A stretch of 64,000 nucleotides of DNA from Acidobacteria bacterium SCN 69-37 (GCA_001724025.1 MEDJ01000001.1:248001-312000), one strand, 5' to 3'. Positions 1 to 9,548 are shown, counted from the stretch's first letter. The notes: generated by a model not told the origin, from the sequence alone. Made by a program: numbers and translations.

Positions 1-355
1 CGAGCGTGCCGTAGTACGGGTACCCGCGCTCGACGCCGCGGAGTTCGACGAGCCGCACGCCGCCGGTCTCGCCCGTCGTCGACGCCATCGTCTGGGTGTC
101 GACGAGTTGCATCGAGGCCGTAGCGCCGGCCGCGTCGGCCGCGCGCGCAATGCGCGCCAGCACCTCCTCCGTGAACGGTCGTGTCGACTGCACGACCACG
201 TCGGCGGTCACCAGCGCGCGCGCCTCGCTCGTCAGCGTCCATCGCACCTGCTGCACGACGCTGCGCAGGACGACGATGGCGGCCACACCGAGACCGACGC
301 AGAGGAAGAAGAACGTCAGCCGCAGCCACGTGGCGCGCGTCTCGCGCCAGGCCAT
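1..355 (-). CDS. FtsX-type ABC transporter permease, YbbP-like (partial)
   Basis: Only the N-terminus is inside the window; the gene runs off the left edge. Translating the minus strand from the ATG at 355 gives [13 protein letters not shown], a hydrophobic segment ([16 protein letters not shown]) and a soluble periplasmic stretch rich in V, D and T. This is the usual start of a large MacB/FtsX-like permease: one membrane helix followed by a periplasmic domain. It lies 32 nt downstream of the ATPase stop and follows a TesA-like esterase, so the order matches the ybbP-ybbA-tesA neighbourhood of proteobacteria. The start is chosen by analogy (the family begins MxxWxxRE). No upstream ATG is in frame, but a CTG overlapping the ATPase stop cannot be excluded. 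Confidence 0.75.
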   Translation of the reverse strand, partial: MAWRETRATWLRLTFFFLCVGLGVAAIVVLRSVVQQVRWTLTSEARALVTADVVVQSTRPFTEEVLARIARAADAAGATASMQLVDTQTMASTTGETGGVRLVELRGVERGYPYYGTL

Positions 356-387
356 CCGGCAGACGAACGCGAGGGCGTGCCCGGAGG

Positions 388-1065
388 TCAGGCCGCGCGC
401 TCCCGTCGTTCGACCAGCCGGCCGTCGCGCATCAGCATGATCTCGTCGGCCATGTCGGCCAGCCCCGCGTCGTGCGTGACGAGCACCAGCGTGCGCCCGT
501 GCGCGCGCCGCATCGTCACCAGCAGGTCGATGATGTGCTGGCCCGTCGTCGTGTCGAGGTTCCCTGTTGGCTCGTCGGCCAGCAGGATGGGCGGATCGTT
601 GGCGATGGCGCGGGCGATCGCCACGCGCTGCTGTTCGCCGCCCGACAACTGGGAAGGATAGTGATGGCCGCGATCGGCAAGGCCGACGTCGGCGAGCAGG
701 TCGCGGGCACGCGCGGCCGCTCCCGTCACGCCGGCAATCTCCATCGGCACGAGGACGTTCTCGTACGCCGTCAGCGACGGCAGCAGGTGGAAGAACTGGA
801 AGACGATGCCGACGCGCTCGCCGCGCAGGCGCGCCAGCGGCTCTTCACCGAGCGCCGTGATCTCGACGCCGTCGAGCCGGATGCGGCCGGTGGTCGGCGC
901 GTCGAGCCCGGCCATCAACCCGAGCAGCGTCGATTTGCCGCTGCCCGAGGGCCCGGTAATCGCGACGATGCGGCCGGCAGGGATGACGAACGAGGTCGGG
1001 TGCAGGATGGTCAGCGGCCCGGTCCCGCTCGTCACGGTCCGCGACACCTCGTGGAACTCGATCAT
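388..1065 (-). CDS. ABC transporter ATP-binding protein, YbbA/LolD type
   Basis: This 225-residue ABC ATPase energises the adjacent permease at the inner membrane. Walker A is GPSGSGKST at residues 38-46, the signature is [15 protein letters not shown], and Walker B is [12 protein letters not shown], the glutamate and TGNLD tail being typical of the MacB/LolD/YbbA group. An H-loop histidine follows in LVLVTHDAG. The start ATG overlaps the stop of the upstream esterase by 4 bp, so the two are translationally coupled. By analogy with ybbA the complex probably works on lipids or the cell envelope rather than importing a solute; the substrate cannot be read from sequence. Confidence 0.93.
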   Translation of the reverse strand: MIEFHEVSRTVTSGTGPLTILHPTSFVIPAGRIVAITGPSGSGKSTLLGLMAGLDAPTTGRIRLDGVEITALGEEPLARLRGERVGIVFQFFHLLPSLTAYENVLVPMEIAGVTGAAARARDLLADVGLADRGHHYPSQLSGGEQQRVAIARAIANDPPILLADEPTGNLDTTTGQHIIDLLVTMRRAHGRTLVLVTHDAGLADMADEIMLMRDGRLVERRERAA

Positions 1066-1793
1066 CGCGTGATCGGCCCCACGGGGAGTTCGTCGACCAG
1101 GTCGCGCACGGTCGGATAGATCGTGTCGGCGATCTTCTGCGCGCCTTCCGGGTTCGGGTGGATACCGTCAGCCTGATTGAGCGCCGGTACGCCGGCCACG
1201 CCCTCGAGCAGGAACGGCACGAACCGGATCCGGCCGGCATAGGACGCCGCCAGACCGCTGTACACCTCACGGAAGCTGGTGCGGTAGTCCTGGCCGAGAT
1301 TGGTCGGCCCTTCCATGCCGGTCAGCAGCACCGAAACCCCCGCGTCGAGGCACGTGTCGATGATGCCCGTGAGATTGCGGCGCGTATCGTCGACCGACAG
1401 GCCGCGCAACGCGTCGTTGGCGCCGAGTGCGACGACGACGACGCGCACCTCCGGGGTCAGCAGCGCGGCGATGCGGCGCAGGCCGCCGGCGGTGGTGTCG
1501 CCGCTGACACCGGCGTTCATGATCTCGACCTCGTGGTACCCCTCGTCCACGAAGAGCGTCTGGAGCCAGCTCGGAAACGATTCCTCGACGAGGACGCCGA
1601 GGCCCGCCGTCAGGCTGTCGCCGAGCACCACCACGCCGATCATGTCGGCGGCCAGCGGCGCCAGCGGATCGGCACTGGCGGCCGTGCCCGCGGCGGGCGG
1701 CGGCGATGACGAGGCGCCGCCACAGGCGGTCGCCAGCAGGGAGAGGACCACGATGACGGGCGCCCAGCGCCCGGGAACGACCCGCTGAAGCAT
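1062..1793 (-). CDS. SGNH/GDSL arylesterase, TesA-like lipoprotein
   Basis: This 243-residue exported esterase has a lipobox-like N-terminus ending ATAC, with the probable lipidated cysteine at residue 24, so it is likely an envelope lipoprotein. All SGNH blocks are visible: VLGDSLTAG (nucleophile Ser60), the glycine block GVSGDT, GANDAL (Asn of block III) and DGIHP (catalytic Asp-His of block V). It is close in length and motifs to TesA, the multifunctional acyl-CoA thioesterase, arylesterase and lysophospholipase. It is first in an overlapping operon with the YbbA-like ATPase and YbbP-like permease, the same partners as tesA in enterobacteria. A TAAGAT hexamer ends 6 nt before the ATG, so the transcript may be leaderless. 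Confidence 0.9.
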   Translation of the reverse strand: MLQRVVPGRWAPVIVVLSLLATACGGASSSPPPAAGTAASADPLAPLAADMIGVVVLGDSLTAGLGVLVEESFPSWLQTLFVDEGYHEVEIMNAGVSGDTTAGGLRRIAALLTPEVRVVVVALGANDALRGLSVDDTRRNLTGIIDTCLDAGVSVLLTGMEGPTNLGQDYRTSFREVYSGLAASYAGRIRFVPFLLEGVAGVPALNQADGIHPNPEGAQKIADTIYPTVRDLVDELPVGPITR

Positions 1794-1799
1794 CCCTCT

Positions 1800-1805
1800 A
1801 TCTTA
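1800..1805 (-). promoter_or_regulatory. Putative -10 box of the TesA-like operon
   Basis: TAAGAT on the minus strand, 6 nt upstream of the ATG. It fits the TANNNT pattern at a distance that would place the transcription start at or next to the start codon. No -35 match is seen and there is no Shine-Dalgarno sequence between the box and the ATG. Confidence 0.4.
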
Positions 1806-1844
1806 CGCCCCGGACGCGCGGCCGTTCCGCACTCGGGCGTCGGG

Positions 1845-2768
1845 TCAGCCGCGCTTCTCGGTCTCGAACACGCGCATGGCCGTGGCAATCATGCCCGCCA
1901 CGTCGCCCACGTTCGCCGGCAGGATGACGGTGTTGGCCTGTTTGGCGAGGTGGCCGAACTGAGTCACGTAGTTCTCGGCCACCCGCAGTTGCGTGGCCTC
2001 GCGGCCGCCGGGCTGCTGGATCGCATCCGCGACGAGCCGGAGTCCCTGCGCCGTGGCCGTGGCCACGGCCAGGATGGCCTGCGCCTCGCCCTCGGCTTCG
2101 TTGATCCGCTGCTGACGCCTGGCCTCGGAGGCCTTGATGACCTGCTGCTTCTCGCCTTCCGCATTGTTGATGTTCGCGTCGCGCGCCCCCTCGGACGTGA
2201 GGACGACGGCGCGCTTTTCACGTTCGGCGCGCATCTGCTTTTCCATCGCGGCGAGGACGTCCTGCGGCGGCGTGATGTTCCTGATCTCGTAGCGCAGCAC
2301 CTTCACGCCCCAGGGTTCGGTCGCCTTGTCGATCTCGGTGACGACCGACTGGTTGATGTTCATGCGCTCCTCGAACGTGCGATCGAGGTCGATCTTCCCG
2401 ATCTCGCTGCGCAGCGTGGTCTGCGCGAGCTGCGAGATGGCGAACACGTAGTCCGAGATGCCGTAGGACGCGCGCTCCGGGCTCATGACCTTGAGGTACA
2501 GCACGCCGTCGACGCCCACCTGCACGTTGTCGCGCGTGATGCAGACCTGGGCCGGGATGTCGATGGCGACTTCCTTCAGCGTGTGCTTGTACCGCACGAC
2601 GTCGACGAACGGCAGGAGCAGGTGGAAGCCCGCGCCGCGCACGCCCGAGAAACGCCCCAGGCGCTCGACAACGTAGGCGCTCTGCTGCGGCACGACTACC
2701 GCGGTCCTGGCGACGATGGTCAGTACCAGGCCGGCGAGAATCAGCAGGACGATCATCGATCCGGTCAC
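1845..2768 (-). CDS. SPFH/stomatin-family membrane protein (paraslipin, QmcA-like)
   Basis: About 307 residues. An N-terminal membrane helix (MIVLLILAGLVLTIVART) is followed by the SPFH/Band-7 domain: QQSAYVVERLGRF, FHLLLPFVDVVRYKHTL, and the family hallmark RNITPP before a charged region. Residues about 200-250 form an alanine/glutamate-rich coiled coil containing NNAEGEKQQ and INEAEGEAQAI. These proteins oligomerise into membrane microdomain scaffolds. The GTG start overlaps the nfeD stop (GTGA) and has a GGAGG six bases upstream, which is better than the internal ATG at 2756. Pairing with NfeD is the classical arrangement for this family and supports a membrane-quality-control role. Confidence 0.92.
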   Translation of the reverse strand: MTGSMIVLLILAGLVLTIVARTAVVVPQQSAYVVERLGRFSGVRGAGFHLLLPFVDVVRYKHTLKEVAIDIPAQVCITRDNVQVGVDGVLYLKVMSPERASYGISDYVFAISQLAQTTLRSEIGKIDLDRTFEERMNINQSVVTEIDKATEPWGVKVLRYEIRNITPPQDVLAAMEKQMRAEREKRAVVLTSEGARDANINNAEGEKQQVIKASEARRQQRINEAEGEAQAILAVATATAQGLRLVADAIQQPGGREATQLRVAENYVTQFGHLAKQANTVILPANVGDVAGMIATAMRVFETEKRG

Positions 2769-3211
2769 GAATGGCCTCCTTCGGGTTCGACGAGCAGCAG
2801 CAGCCCGTCCACGGCGACAACGCGACAGCGCGCCCCCGCGGCGAGCGCCAGGTCCGAGACGTTGCGCGCCGACCAGGTGGCCCCGTGCAGTTCGACGCGC
2901 CCCACGCTGCCGGCCGTGAGCGCCACGCCCGTCACGGCCGTCTCCCCTACCAGCGCATCGACGGCCGGGGCCTGCGGATCCGGCTGGACCTGCCGCAGCA
3001 GACGGGATCGGAAAAACAGCAGACCGGTGACCGACAGCACGATGAACAGGAAGACCTGCACCGAGACGTCGGCAACGCCCATCAGGGCCAACAGTCCCGT
3101 CAGGACGGCCCCGACCCCGAAGAAGATGATGTAGAAGCCGCCCGGCGTGGCCAGCTCCCCCACCATCAGCAGCAGCCCGACGACGAGCCAGTGCCACCAG
3201 AGTATGGTCAT
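2765..3211 (-). CDS. NfeD-like membrane protein
   Basis: This 148-residue protein has an N-terminal helix, then paired hydrophobic segments (FYIIFFGVGAVLTGLLALMG and VFLFIVLSVTGLLFF), and a C-terminal soluble OB-fold-like domain of about 60 residues (LVGETAVTGVALTAGSVGRV, ending LLLLVEPEG). This matches the short NfeD1b class, which lacks the ClpP-like protease domain of long NfeD proteins. The gene overlaps the downstream stomatin by 4 bp; the two products are expected to interact in the inner membrane. A perfect TATAAT lies 9 nt before the ATG with no Shine-Dalgarno in between. Confidence 0.9.
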   Translation of the reverse strand: MTILWWHWLVVGLLLMVGELATPGGFYIIFFGVGAVLTGLLALMGVADVSVQVFLFIVLSVTGLLFFRSRLLRQVQPDPQAPAVDALVGETAVTGVALTAGSVGRVELHGATWSARNVSDLALAAGARCRVVAVDGLLLLVEPEGGHS

Positions 3212-3220
3212 GGTGGGCGG

Positions 3221-3226
3221 ATTATA
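3221..3226 (-). promoter_or_regulatory. Putative -10 box upstream of nfeD
   Basis: Perfect TATAAT on the minus strand, 9 nt before the nfeD ATG. It would start a transcript with a leader of 0-3 nt. A -35 element is not recognisable in the GC-rich upstream sequence. Confidence 0.5.
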
Positions 3227-3248
3227 GGCGAAATCCGGGGGATCCCGC

Positions 3249-3758
3249 TTACCGGGCGCCGATCAGCTTGACCGTGCTGATGAACTGGCCGGAGTGACGC
3301 GTGCTGTGCTCGGCCCCGTGCGAGAGCAGGCCCAGGACCGTCGACGGCAGTCCCGCGCGGCCGACCTTGCGCGCATCGAAGACCGTGTCGGCCGGCGTCG
3401 CGCGCAGCTGCGCGAGGGCCCGCTCGACAGCGGCGTCGACGACGGCGACGAGCGCCGCGCCGTCGAGATCCGGATGCGGCATGGCCTCGGCGCGCGCCGC
3501 GGTCTTCTGGGCGTCGCTCAGCATTTCGCCGCGCGCGTAGGTGTAGAGACGGTCGAGCGCCCCGGCCAGGTGCAGGGCATGAAACCCCGCGGTGGCGGCC
3601 CCGGCCTGTTGCCAGAGCACCTCGACGGGCACCGTGGGCGCGAGCGTGGCGATATCCTCGCGGGCCATCAGCAGGGCGTGCGCCGCCGGTTGCAGCACGG
3701 GTGCAATCCCTTCGACAGGACCACGAAGCCACGGTTCGGGCAGATGCGTGTCGGACAT
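3249..3758 (-). CDS. DinB-like putative metal-dependent protein
   Basis: This 169-residue protein is predicted to be all helical. Histidines are spaced as in the DinB/YfiT four-helix-bundle family: FHALHLAGALDRL in the second helix and LLSHGAEHSTRHSGQF near the C-terminus. In that family three histidines bind a divalent metal. Members include thiol-dependent transferases and many uncharacterised stress proteins, so the reaction here is unknown. The chosen ATG gives the usual family length. A TATAAT hexamer 10 nt upstream provides its own promoter, so it is probably monocistronic. Confidence 0.75.
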   Translation of the reverse strand: MSDTHLPEPWLRGPVEGIAPVLQPAAHALLMAREDIATLAPTVPVEVLWQQAGAATAGFHALHLAGALDRLYTYARGEMLSDAQKTAARAEAMPHPDLDGAALVAVVDAAVERALAQLRATPADTVFDARKVGRAGLPSTVLGLLSHGAEHSTRHSGQFISTVKLIGAR

Positions 3759-3768
3759 GACGAGGCCG

Positions 3769-3774
3769 ATTATA
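3769..3774 (-). promoter_or_regulatory. Putative -10 box of the DinB-like gene
   Basis: Perfect TATAAT on the minus strand, 10 nt before the start codon. The predicted transcript would have a leader of only a few nucleotides. Confidence 0.5.
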
Positions 3775-4000
3775 GAACCGCCGACTCCCGCTCGTCCTAC
3801 TTCCCCGGAGCTCCCAAATCGTGGTGCGGTGACCGGTCGGGGCGTCTGAATCGCGTCAGCTTGCGATAGGATGGCCCGTCCGGATCGCTGGAGGGCCGCT
3901 CGCAGAGCCCCCGGAGCCGGCCACTCGGGTGGCGAGTGCCTGGCACGGCGGACCAATCATCCGCTTGTCGACCAGGCCTGTCCGAACGTACGGAGACTGC

Positions 4001-5152
4001 ATGCGGATTGTGGTACCGAAGGAAACGGTTCCCGGAGAGCGGCGTGTCGCGCTCGTCCCGGAATCGTGCAAGAAGTTGATTCAGACTGGTTACACGGTCG
4101 GCGTCGAGTCGGGCGCGGGCGTGGCCTCGGATTTCGATGACGAGAGCTACCGCGCGGCGGGCGCGGAGATCGCGTCCGACGCGGCCGCGCTCATCGGCGG
4201 GGCCGATCTCGTGCTGAAGGTGAACGCCCCGACGATCGGCACGCGCGACGAGGTCGGCTGGATGCGCCCGGGCGCGATTTACCTGGGGTCGCTCATGCCG
4301 CTGCGTCACCTGGACGCGGTGCGCGCCCTGGCCGCGCGCGGTGTCACCGCCTTTGCGACCGACGCCATCCCGCGGACCACGCGCGCGCAGGCCATGGACA
4401 CGCTGTCGTCGCAGGCCAACATCGCCGGGTACAAGGGCGTGCTTCTGGCCGCGGCCGATCTGAACCGGTATTTCCCGATGCTGATGACCGCGGCCGGCAT
4501 GGTCAAGCCCGCGCAGGTCTTCGTCATCGGCGCCGGCGTGGCCGGCCTCCAGGCGATTGCCACGGCCAAGCGGCTCGGAGCGCACGTGTCAGCCACGGAC
4601 GTCCGGCCCGAGGTCAAGGAACAGATCGAGAGCGTGGGCGCCAAGTACGTCGGGATCGAACTGGCGGCCAGCGCCGCGGCCGGCGGCGGGTACGCCAAGG
4701 AACTCTCGGCCGAAGATCGTGCCCGGCAGGCACAGCTCCTGGCCGACCAGTGTGCCGTCTCGGACGTGGTCATCACGACCGCGCTCATCGGCGGCGTCTT
4801 CGCGCCCCGACTCATCTCGGCCGCGATTGTCGACCGCATGAAGCGCGGTGCGATGATCGTCGACCTCGCGGCCGACGGCGGCGGCAACTGCGAGCTGTCA
4901 CAGCCCGGCGAGCGCTCGGTCACGGCGGGCGGCGTCGTGATCCTGGCGCCGCTCAACGTGCCGGCGTCGATGCCCTACCACGCGAGCCTGCTCTTTTCGC
5001 GCAACCTCACGACCTTCGTGCAGACGTTCACGAAAGACCAGGCCTTCACCCTCGACCTCGAGGACGACATCCAGCAGGGTGCCGTCATCACGCACAACGG
5101 CCAGGTCCTGCACGCCCGGACGGCCACGGCCCTGGAGAAGGGGACGGAATGA
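4001..5152 (+). CDS. pntAA: NAD(P) transhydrogenase subunit alpha, NAD(H)-binding part
   Basis: 383 residues forming the soluble domain I of the proton-translocating transhydrogenase, which binds NAD(H) and transfers hydride to NADP bound on PntB. The start MRIVVPKETVPGERRVALVP is diagnostic of the AlaDH/PNT N-terminal domain. The Rossmann loop is VIGAGVAGLQAIATAKRLGA followed by TDVRPEVKEQIES. The insert AKELSAEDRARQ and VDLAADGGGN are also typical. As in Rhodospirillum, the alpha subunit is split into PntAA and PntAB. The ATG at 4001 has a GGAG nearby and matches the conserved start. The gene overlaps pntAB by 4 bp. Confidence 0.97.
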   Translation: MRIVVPKETVPGERRVALVPESCKKLIQTGYTVGVESGAGVASDFDDESYRAAGAEIASDAAALIGGADLVLKVNAPTIGTRDEVGWMRPGAIYLGSLMPLRHLDAVRALAARGVTAFATDAIPRTTRAQAMDTLSSQANIAGYKGVLLAAADLNRYFPMLMTAAGMVKPAQVFVIGAGVAGLQAIATAKRLGAHVSATDVRPEVKEQIESVGAKYVGIELAASAAAGGGYAKELSAEDRARQAQLLADQCAVSDVVITTALIGGVFAPRLISAAIVDRMKRGAMIVDLAADGGGNCELSQPGERSVTAGGVVILAPLNVPASMPYHASLLFSRNLTTFVQTFTKDQAFTLDLEDDIQQGAVITHNGQVLHARTATALEKGTE

Positions 5153-5453
5153 CTGAAGAATTCTGGCCAACACTGTTTGTCTTTGTCCTGGCCTCGTTCA
5201 TCGGGCTGGGCGTGGTCCGCCGTGTCTCGCGGCTGCTGCACACCCCGCTCATGTCGCTCACCAACGCCATCTCGGCCATTGCCGTGGTGGGAGCGATTGC
5301 CGTGGCGGGCCGCGACTATCCCGTGGAACTCCGCGTCATGGGCGTGGTGGCCCTGTTCGCGTCCATGACGAACATCATCAGCGGGTTCCTGCTCACGGAC
5401 CGGATGCTGCGCATGTTCAAGACCGGGAAGAAGACCGACCGAGGCGAGGCGTG

Positions 5454-5454
<1 letters not shown>
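5149..5454 (+). CDS. pntAB: NAD(P) transhydrogenase subunit alpha, membrane part
   Basis: 101 residues with three hydrophobic helices (FWPTLFVFVLASFIGLG, a second containing AISAIAVVGAIAVAG, and VMGVVALFASMTNIISGFLL). This is the short membrane subunit of the split transhydrogenase, which with PntB forms the proton channel. It ends in a basic tail (MFKTGKKTDRGEA). The ATGA overlap with pntAA and TGATG junction with pntB show tight translational coupling of the three genes. Confidence 0.95.
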
Positions 5455-6860
<1,406 letters not shown>

Positions 6861-6876
6861 GTGAATCGGACATGGG

Positions 6877-6912
6877 CTCCCCGGGGACCGACCGACATCA
6901 GGCCCCGGGGAG
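6877..6912 (+). terminator. Terminator-like hairpin after pntB
   Basis: Inverted repeat CTCCCCGGGG / CCCCGGGGAG with perfect 10-bp arms and a 16-nt loop, 17 nt after the pntB stop. There is no U-tract, so termination by this hairpin alone is uncertain. It separates pntB from the tRNA-Leu gene. Confidence 0.5.
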
Positions 6913-6944
6913 ACCCACCGGTATGATGCAACGTCGTCGCCTGC

Positions 6945-7030
6945 GCCGGGGTGGCGAAACTGGCAGACGCACGGGACTTAAAATCCCGAGTCGCGCAAGC
7001 GACGTGTGGGTTCGATTCCCACCCCCGGCA
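6945..7030 (+). tRNA. tRNA-Leu (UAA anticodon)
   Basis: An 86-nt cloverleaf with acceptor arms GCCGGGG and CCCCGGC, a D-arm with GGCAGACGCACGGG, anticodon stem CGGGA-CTTAAAA-TCCCG with anticodon TAA, a long class-II variable arm (GTCGCGCAAGCGAC) and T-loop GGTTCGATTCC. The long variable arm fits leucine. The discriminator is A, and CCA is not encoded. A TATGAT hexamer at 6922-6927 may be its -10 box. Confidence 0.97.
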
Positions 7031-7042
7031 CGCCCGCTGCCA

Positions 7043-7063
7043 GGGCCGACACAGGGTCGGCCC
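7043..7063 (+). terminator. Hairpin terminator after tRNA-Leu
   Basis: GGGCCGAC / GTCGGCCC with perfect 8-bp arms and a 5-nt loop, 12 nt after the mature tRNA end and followed by a pyrimidine-rich stretch (CCTCCCC). It is probably the 3' end of the tRNA transcript. Confidence 0.5.
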
Positions 7064-7110
7064 CTCCCCGCCCTCTCGTCGCGCACGGGCGAGTCGACAT
7101 CCAGACGCGT

Positions 7111-7140
7111 CGGAGCCCTGAGGGCTTCAGCCCCAGGGGG
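7111..7140. repeat. REP-like palindrome, degenerate copy
   Basis: A variant of the window-wide palindrome: CGGAGCCC, then TGAGGGCTTCAGCCCCA and GGGGG. One stem position is altered. It lies between tRNA-Leu and the end of the nitroreductase gene. Confidence 0.8.
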
Positions 7141-7187
7141 CGATCGTGTGATTTTCCCCTTCCCGCACCGAGTCGCCTGAAGGGCGC

Positions 7188-7754
7188 TCAGGACAGACGA
7201 CGAATCTTGGCGGCCACGGCGATACGCGGTTTGGGCTCGGGTACGACCTCGGGGATGCCCATGGCCACAATCCCGGCCACACATTGGTCTGGTCCGATCT
7301 CGAGACACTCCCGGATGGCCGGGTTGACAGCCAGCGACAACCAGATGCCACCGACGTGCCGCGCCCAGGCGGCCAGCAGGATATTCTGGATGGCGGCAGC
7401 GCAGGCCAGCGGAAAGTCGTAGCGGTCGAGATCGCTCGTCGCAGCCTGGCCGACCACGGCCAACAGCACGGGCGCCCCGCCGAAGTCGGTCGCGAAGGCG
7501 CGGATGGCGGCCTTGCGGGCCTCGGGCAGATCCGGCTTCTTGAGCGATCCGGCCTCGAGGGCGGCAAGGTACCGCGCGGCCACATCGGCCCTGGTTTTCG
7601 GCCCCAGAATCACGAATTCCCAGGGTTGACGATTCCCGTGCGACGGAGCCCAGGTGCCGGCCTCGAAGATAGCGGCGAGTGTCTCGTCGCTGATGGGATC
7701 GGGTTTGAAATGCCGGATCGATCGGCGCTCACGGATGGCGGTGTGTAGCTCCAC
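7188..7754 (-). CDS. Nitroreductase-family FMN oxidoreductase
   Basis: 188 residues of the short nitroreductase class (YdjA-like length). RERRSIRHFKPDPI at the N-terminus is the FMN-phosphate binding arginine/serine motif, and APSHGNRQPWEFVIL is the second conserved block. The C-terminal part has NILLAAWARHVGGIWLS and VAMGIPE. These enzymes use NAD(P)H to reduce nitro, quinone or enone groups; the physiological substrate is unknown. A GTG start is selected because AAGGAG lies nine bases upstream. Extending to an upstream ATG would add a cysteine-containing stretch foreign to the family. Confidence 0.9.
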   Translation of the reverse strand: MELHTAIRERRSIRHFKPDPISDETLAAIFEAGTWAPSHGNRQPWEFVILGPKTRADVAARYLAALEAGSLKKPDLPEARKAAIRAFATDFGGAPVLLAVVGQAATSDLDRYDFPLACAAAIQNILLAAWARHVGGIWLSLAVNPAIRECLEIGPDQCVAGIVAMGIPEVVPEPKPRIAVAAKIRRLS

Positions 7755-7925
7755 GAAATCGTTCTCCTTGCAACCATACCCGGGCACAACCGCGCAACTG
7801 CACGACAGATCGCCCGGGATCATCCCGACCGTTCCGACCTCCCAGCGATGGCGTGAGCGGCAGGGATGTTCGCGAGCATAGCCTCCCGTGCCTCGCGCTT
7901 CAAGCGCGCCGCCGGCGCATCCGCC

Positions 7926-8288
7926 TCAGTGGATGGTGTCCGGAGCGAGACGCTGCCGGTCGGCGCGAATCACGCGCCCCACGACCGCGTCGAGATCGGC
8001 CTGCTCGACGTCGAACGGCCCGGCCACCGCGGCCCCCATCGGCATCTCGATGGCCAGGACGACGCGGCCGTCCATCGGCTCGACGATCCAGCTGAATCCG
8101 TGCAGGAACACGGGCCGATCGGCGGCGACCTCCGGGTTCTCGACGCGGCCGATGGCGCGCAGGATCTCCACCAGCATCTGGTGGACCAGCGCGTCGTTCC
8201 AGGCCGGCGCGTCGCCCGACGGCACCACGATCGATTCGGTCACGGCGTAGTCGCGGCCCTTGAGTACGATTTCCACGGGAAAGGTCAT
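7926..8288 (-). CDS. Conserved hypothetical protein
   Basis: 120 residues, acidic, soluble, without signal peptide or recognisable catalytic motif. It begins MTFPVEIVLKGRDYAVTESI and has a central PVFLHGFSWIVEPMDGRVVLAIEMPMGA that looks like a beta-strand pair. I do not recognise the family. Codon use matches the neighbours, and a TATACT hexamer lies about 15 nt upstream on the same strand, so the gene is likely real. It diverges from the DJ-1 remnant and shares its short promoter region. Confidence 0.6.
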   Translation of the reverse strand: MTFPVEIVLKGRDYAVTESIVVPSGDAPAWNDALVHQMLVEILRAIGRVENPEVAADRPVFLHGFSWIVEPMDGRVVLAIEMPMGAAVAGPFDVEQADLDAVVGRVIRADRQRLAPDTIH

Positions 8289-8314
8289 GGCACCGAGCAG
8301 TATAATCCGCGCCG

Positions 8315-8518
8315 GTGATCGCGACCGACGCGCTCCCGGCGATCACCGGCGGGCCATCGATTGCCGTGGACGTGGCCAACGCCGGGGGTCTCTACGCCGA
8401 CCGTCCGGCGATGCGCGACGGCCCGTTGATCACCGCACGCAAGAGCGACGACCTGTCCGCGTGGCTCGCCCTGTTCGCGCAGGCGCTCAGCGATCGGCCG
8501 GCGAATCCAGACCGCTGA
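8315..8518 (+). pseudogene. C-terminal remnant of a DJ-1/PfpI-family protein
   Basis: 67 codons that resemble only the last third of DJ-1/PfpI class I glutamine-amidotransferase-like proteins: a NAGGLYADRP segment followed by DGPLITARKSDDLSAW matches the family pattern of NAGGxYxDxP and DGxLITSRKPDDLPAF. The nucleophile-elbow cysteine and the Rossmann-like first half are absent. The reading frame is open, preceded by TATAAT at about 8302, and its end overlaps the convergent yihY-like gene by 32 bp. It could be a decayed remnant or a short expressed domain; I favour a remnant. Confidence 0.6.
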
Positions 8519-9434
8519 CCGTGGTCAGATACCGGCGCCGGTTCTCGAGACGCAGGCGTGCCCACGCGGCCGTCACCTCGACGCCGTACAGCAGGATCAC
8601 GGCCGACAGATAGATCCACACCAGGAACACCACCACGGCGGCCACCGACCCGTGCACGGTGAACCGCGAGAGATCGCGCACGTAGAACGCGAACCCCGAG
8701 AACGCCAGCCGCCACAGCACGCCGGCCACGATCGCGCCGAACCAGACGTCGCGCAGCCGTACGTGCGTGTTCGGGACGAAGTAGTAGATCAGCCCCACCA
8801 CGACGATGAAGGCCGGCGTGATCGCGTTCGAGACGATGACGCCCGACAGCCAGGCCAGGTCCGGGTACCGTGCCAGCACGTCCGCGAACCAGCCGGCTTC
8901 GACCACGTGCGCCGCGCTGGCGACGAGCATCGCGACAACGGCCAGCAGTCCGGCCGTGAGCATCATGACGAACGCCACCAGCTTGTGTTTCAGGAAGCTG
9001 TAGTTCCGTTCGACGCCCCACGCGTGGTTGATGGCCGACGTGATCGCGCCGAACACACCCATCGACGCCCACAACGTCACGACCGTCCCGGCCACGCTCA
9101 GGTTCAGCGGCGCCCGCGCGAGCTCGGTGAACTGGCGCGAGAGGAACTCGAAACGACTCGGCAGCGCCTGGCCGATCAGATCGAGGAGCGTTGGCGCGTC
9201 GGCGCCATCGTTGGTGGCAATGCGCGCCAGGACCGAGAGGACCAGCAGCAGGAACGGGAAGATCGAGAGCAGGGCGTAATAGGCGATCGAGGAGGCGAAC
9301 GTCAGGTTGCTGCTGCGGTAGAACTCGACGAGACCGAGTCGCAGCGCCCGCACGGCCAGCAGGCAGCCTTTGCGACACGTCACCAGCAGCGGCGGCCACG
9401 ACCCGGCCAGGTCCGCGGATCGCGGCTCAGCCAT
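8487..9434 (-). CDS. YihY/BrkB-family inner-membrane protein
   Basis: 315 residues with six predicted helices. The family signature at the first helix is LTFASSIAYYALLSIFPFLLLVL. Conserved later segments are ASMGVFGAITSAINHAWGVE, YYFVPNTHVRLRDVWFGAIVAGVLW and VFLVWIYLSAVILLYGVEVTAAW. The family was once called ribonuclease BN, but that activity belongs to RNase Z; the true function is unknown (possible efflux or envelope role). Length and topology are complete. The C-terminus overlaps the convergent DJ-1 remnant. Confidence 0.92.
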   Translation of the reverse strand: MAEPRSADLAGSWPPLLVTCRKGCLLAVRALRLGLVEFYRSSNLTFASSIAYYALLSIFPFLLLVLSVLARIATNDGADAPTLLDLIGQALPSRFEFLSRQFTELARAPLNLSVAGTVVTLWASMGVFGAITSAINHAWGVERNYSFLKHKLVAFVMMLTAGLLAVVAMLVASAAHVVEAGWFADVLARYPDLAWLSGVIVSNAITPAFIVVVGLIYYFVPNTHVRLRDVWFGAIVAGVLWRLAFSGFAFYVRDLSRFTVHGSVAAVVVFLVWIYLSAVILLYGVEVTAAWARLRLENRRRYLTTVSGLDSPADR

Positions 9435-9536
9435 GCACGCCTCGACGAGGGGTCCGCACGACTCCGCATTCTACAGGGGCCGCGCACGGGCGCGGCGTCC
9501 AGGACGGTCGGGCCCGAACCGCCGGCGCCCCGCCGC

Positions 9537-9542
9537 TATAAT
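9537..9542 (+). promoter_or_regulatory. Putative -10 box giving a leaderless zinc-ribbon mRNA
   Basis: Perfect TATAAT exactly 6 nt before the ATG of the zinc-ribbon gene. The expected transcription start coincides with the A of the start codon. Confidence 0.55.
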
Positions 9543-9548
9543 TCGGCC

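Noticed and set aside
6898-7308. Minus-strand open frame with a GGGNRTHTSLARLGIL segment
   Set aside because: This is the well-known false protein produced by translating the antisense of a tRNA-Leu gene; the true feature is the tRNA at 6945-7030.
8315-8518. Intact small DJ-1 enzyme
   Set aside because: The catalytic cysteine and two thirds of the fold are missing, so it is recorded as a remnant.
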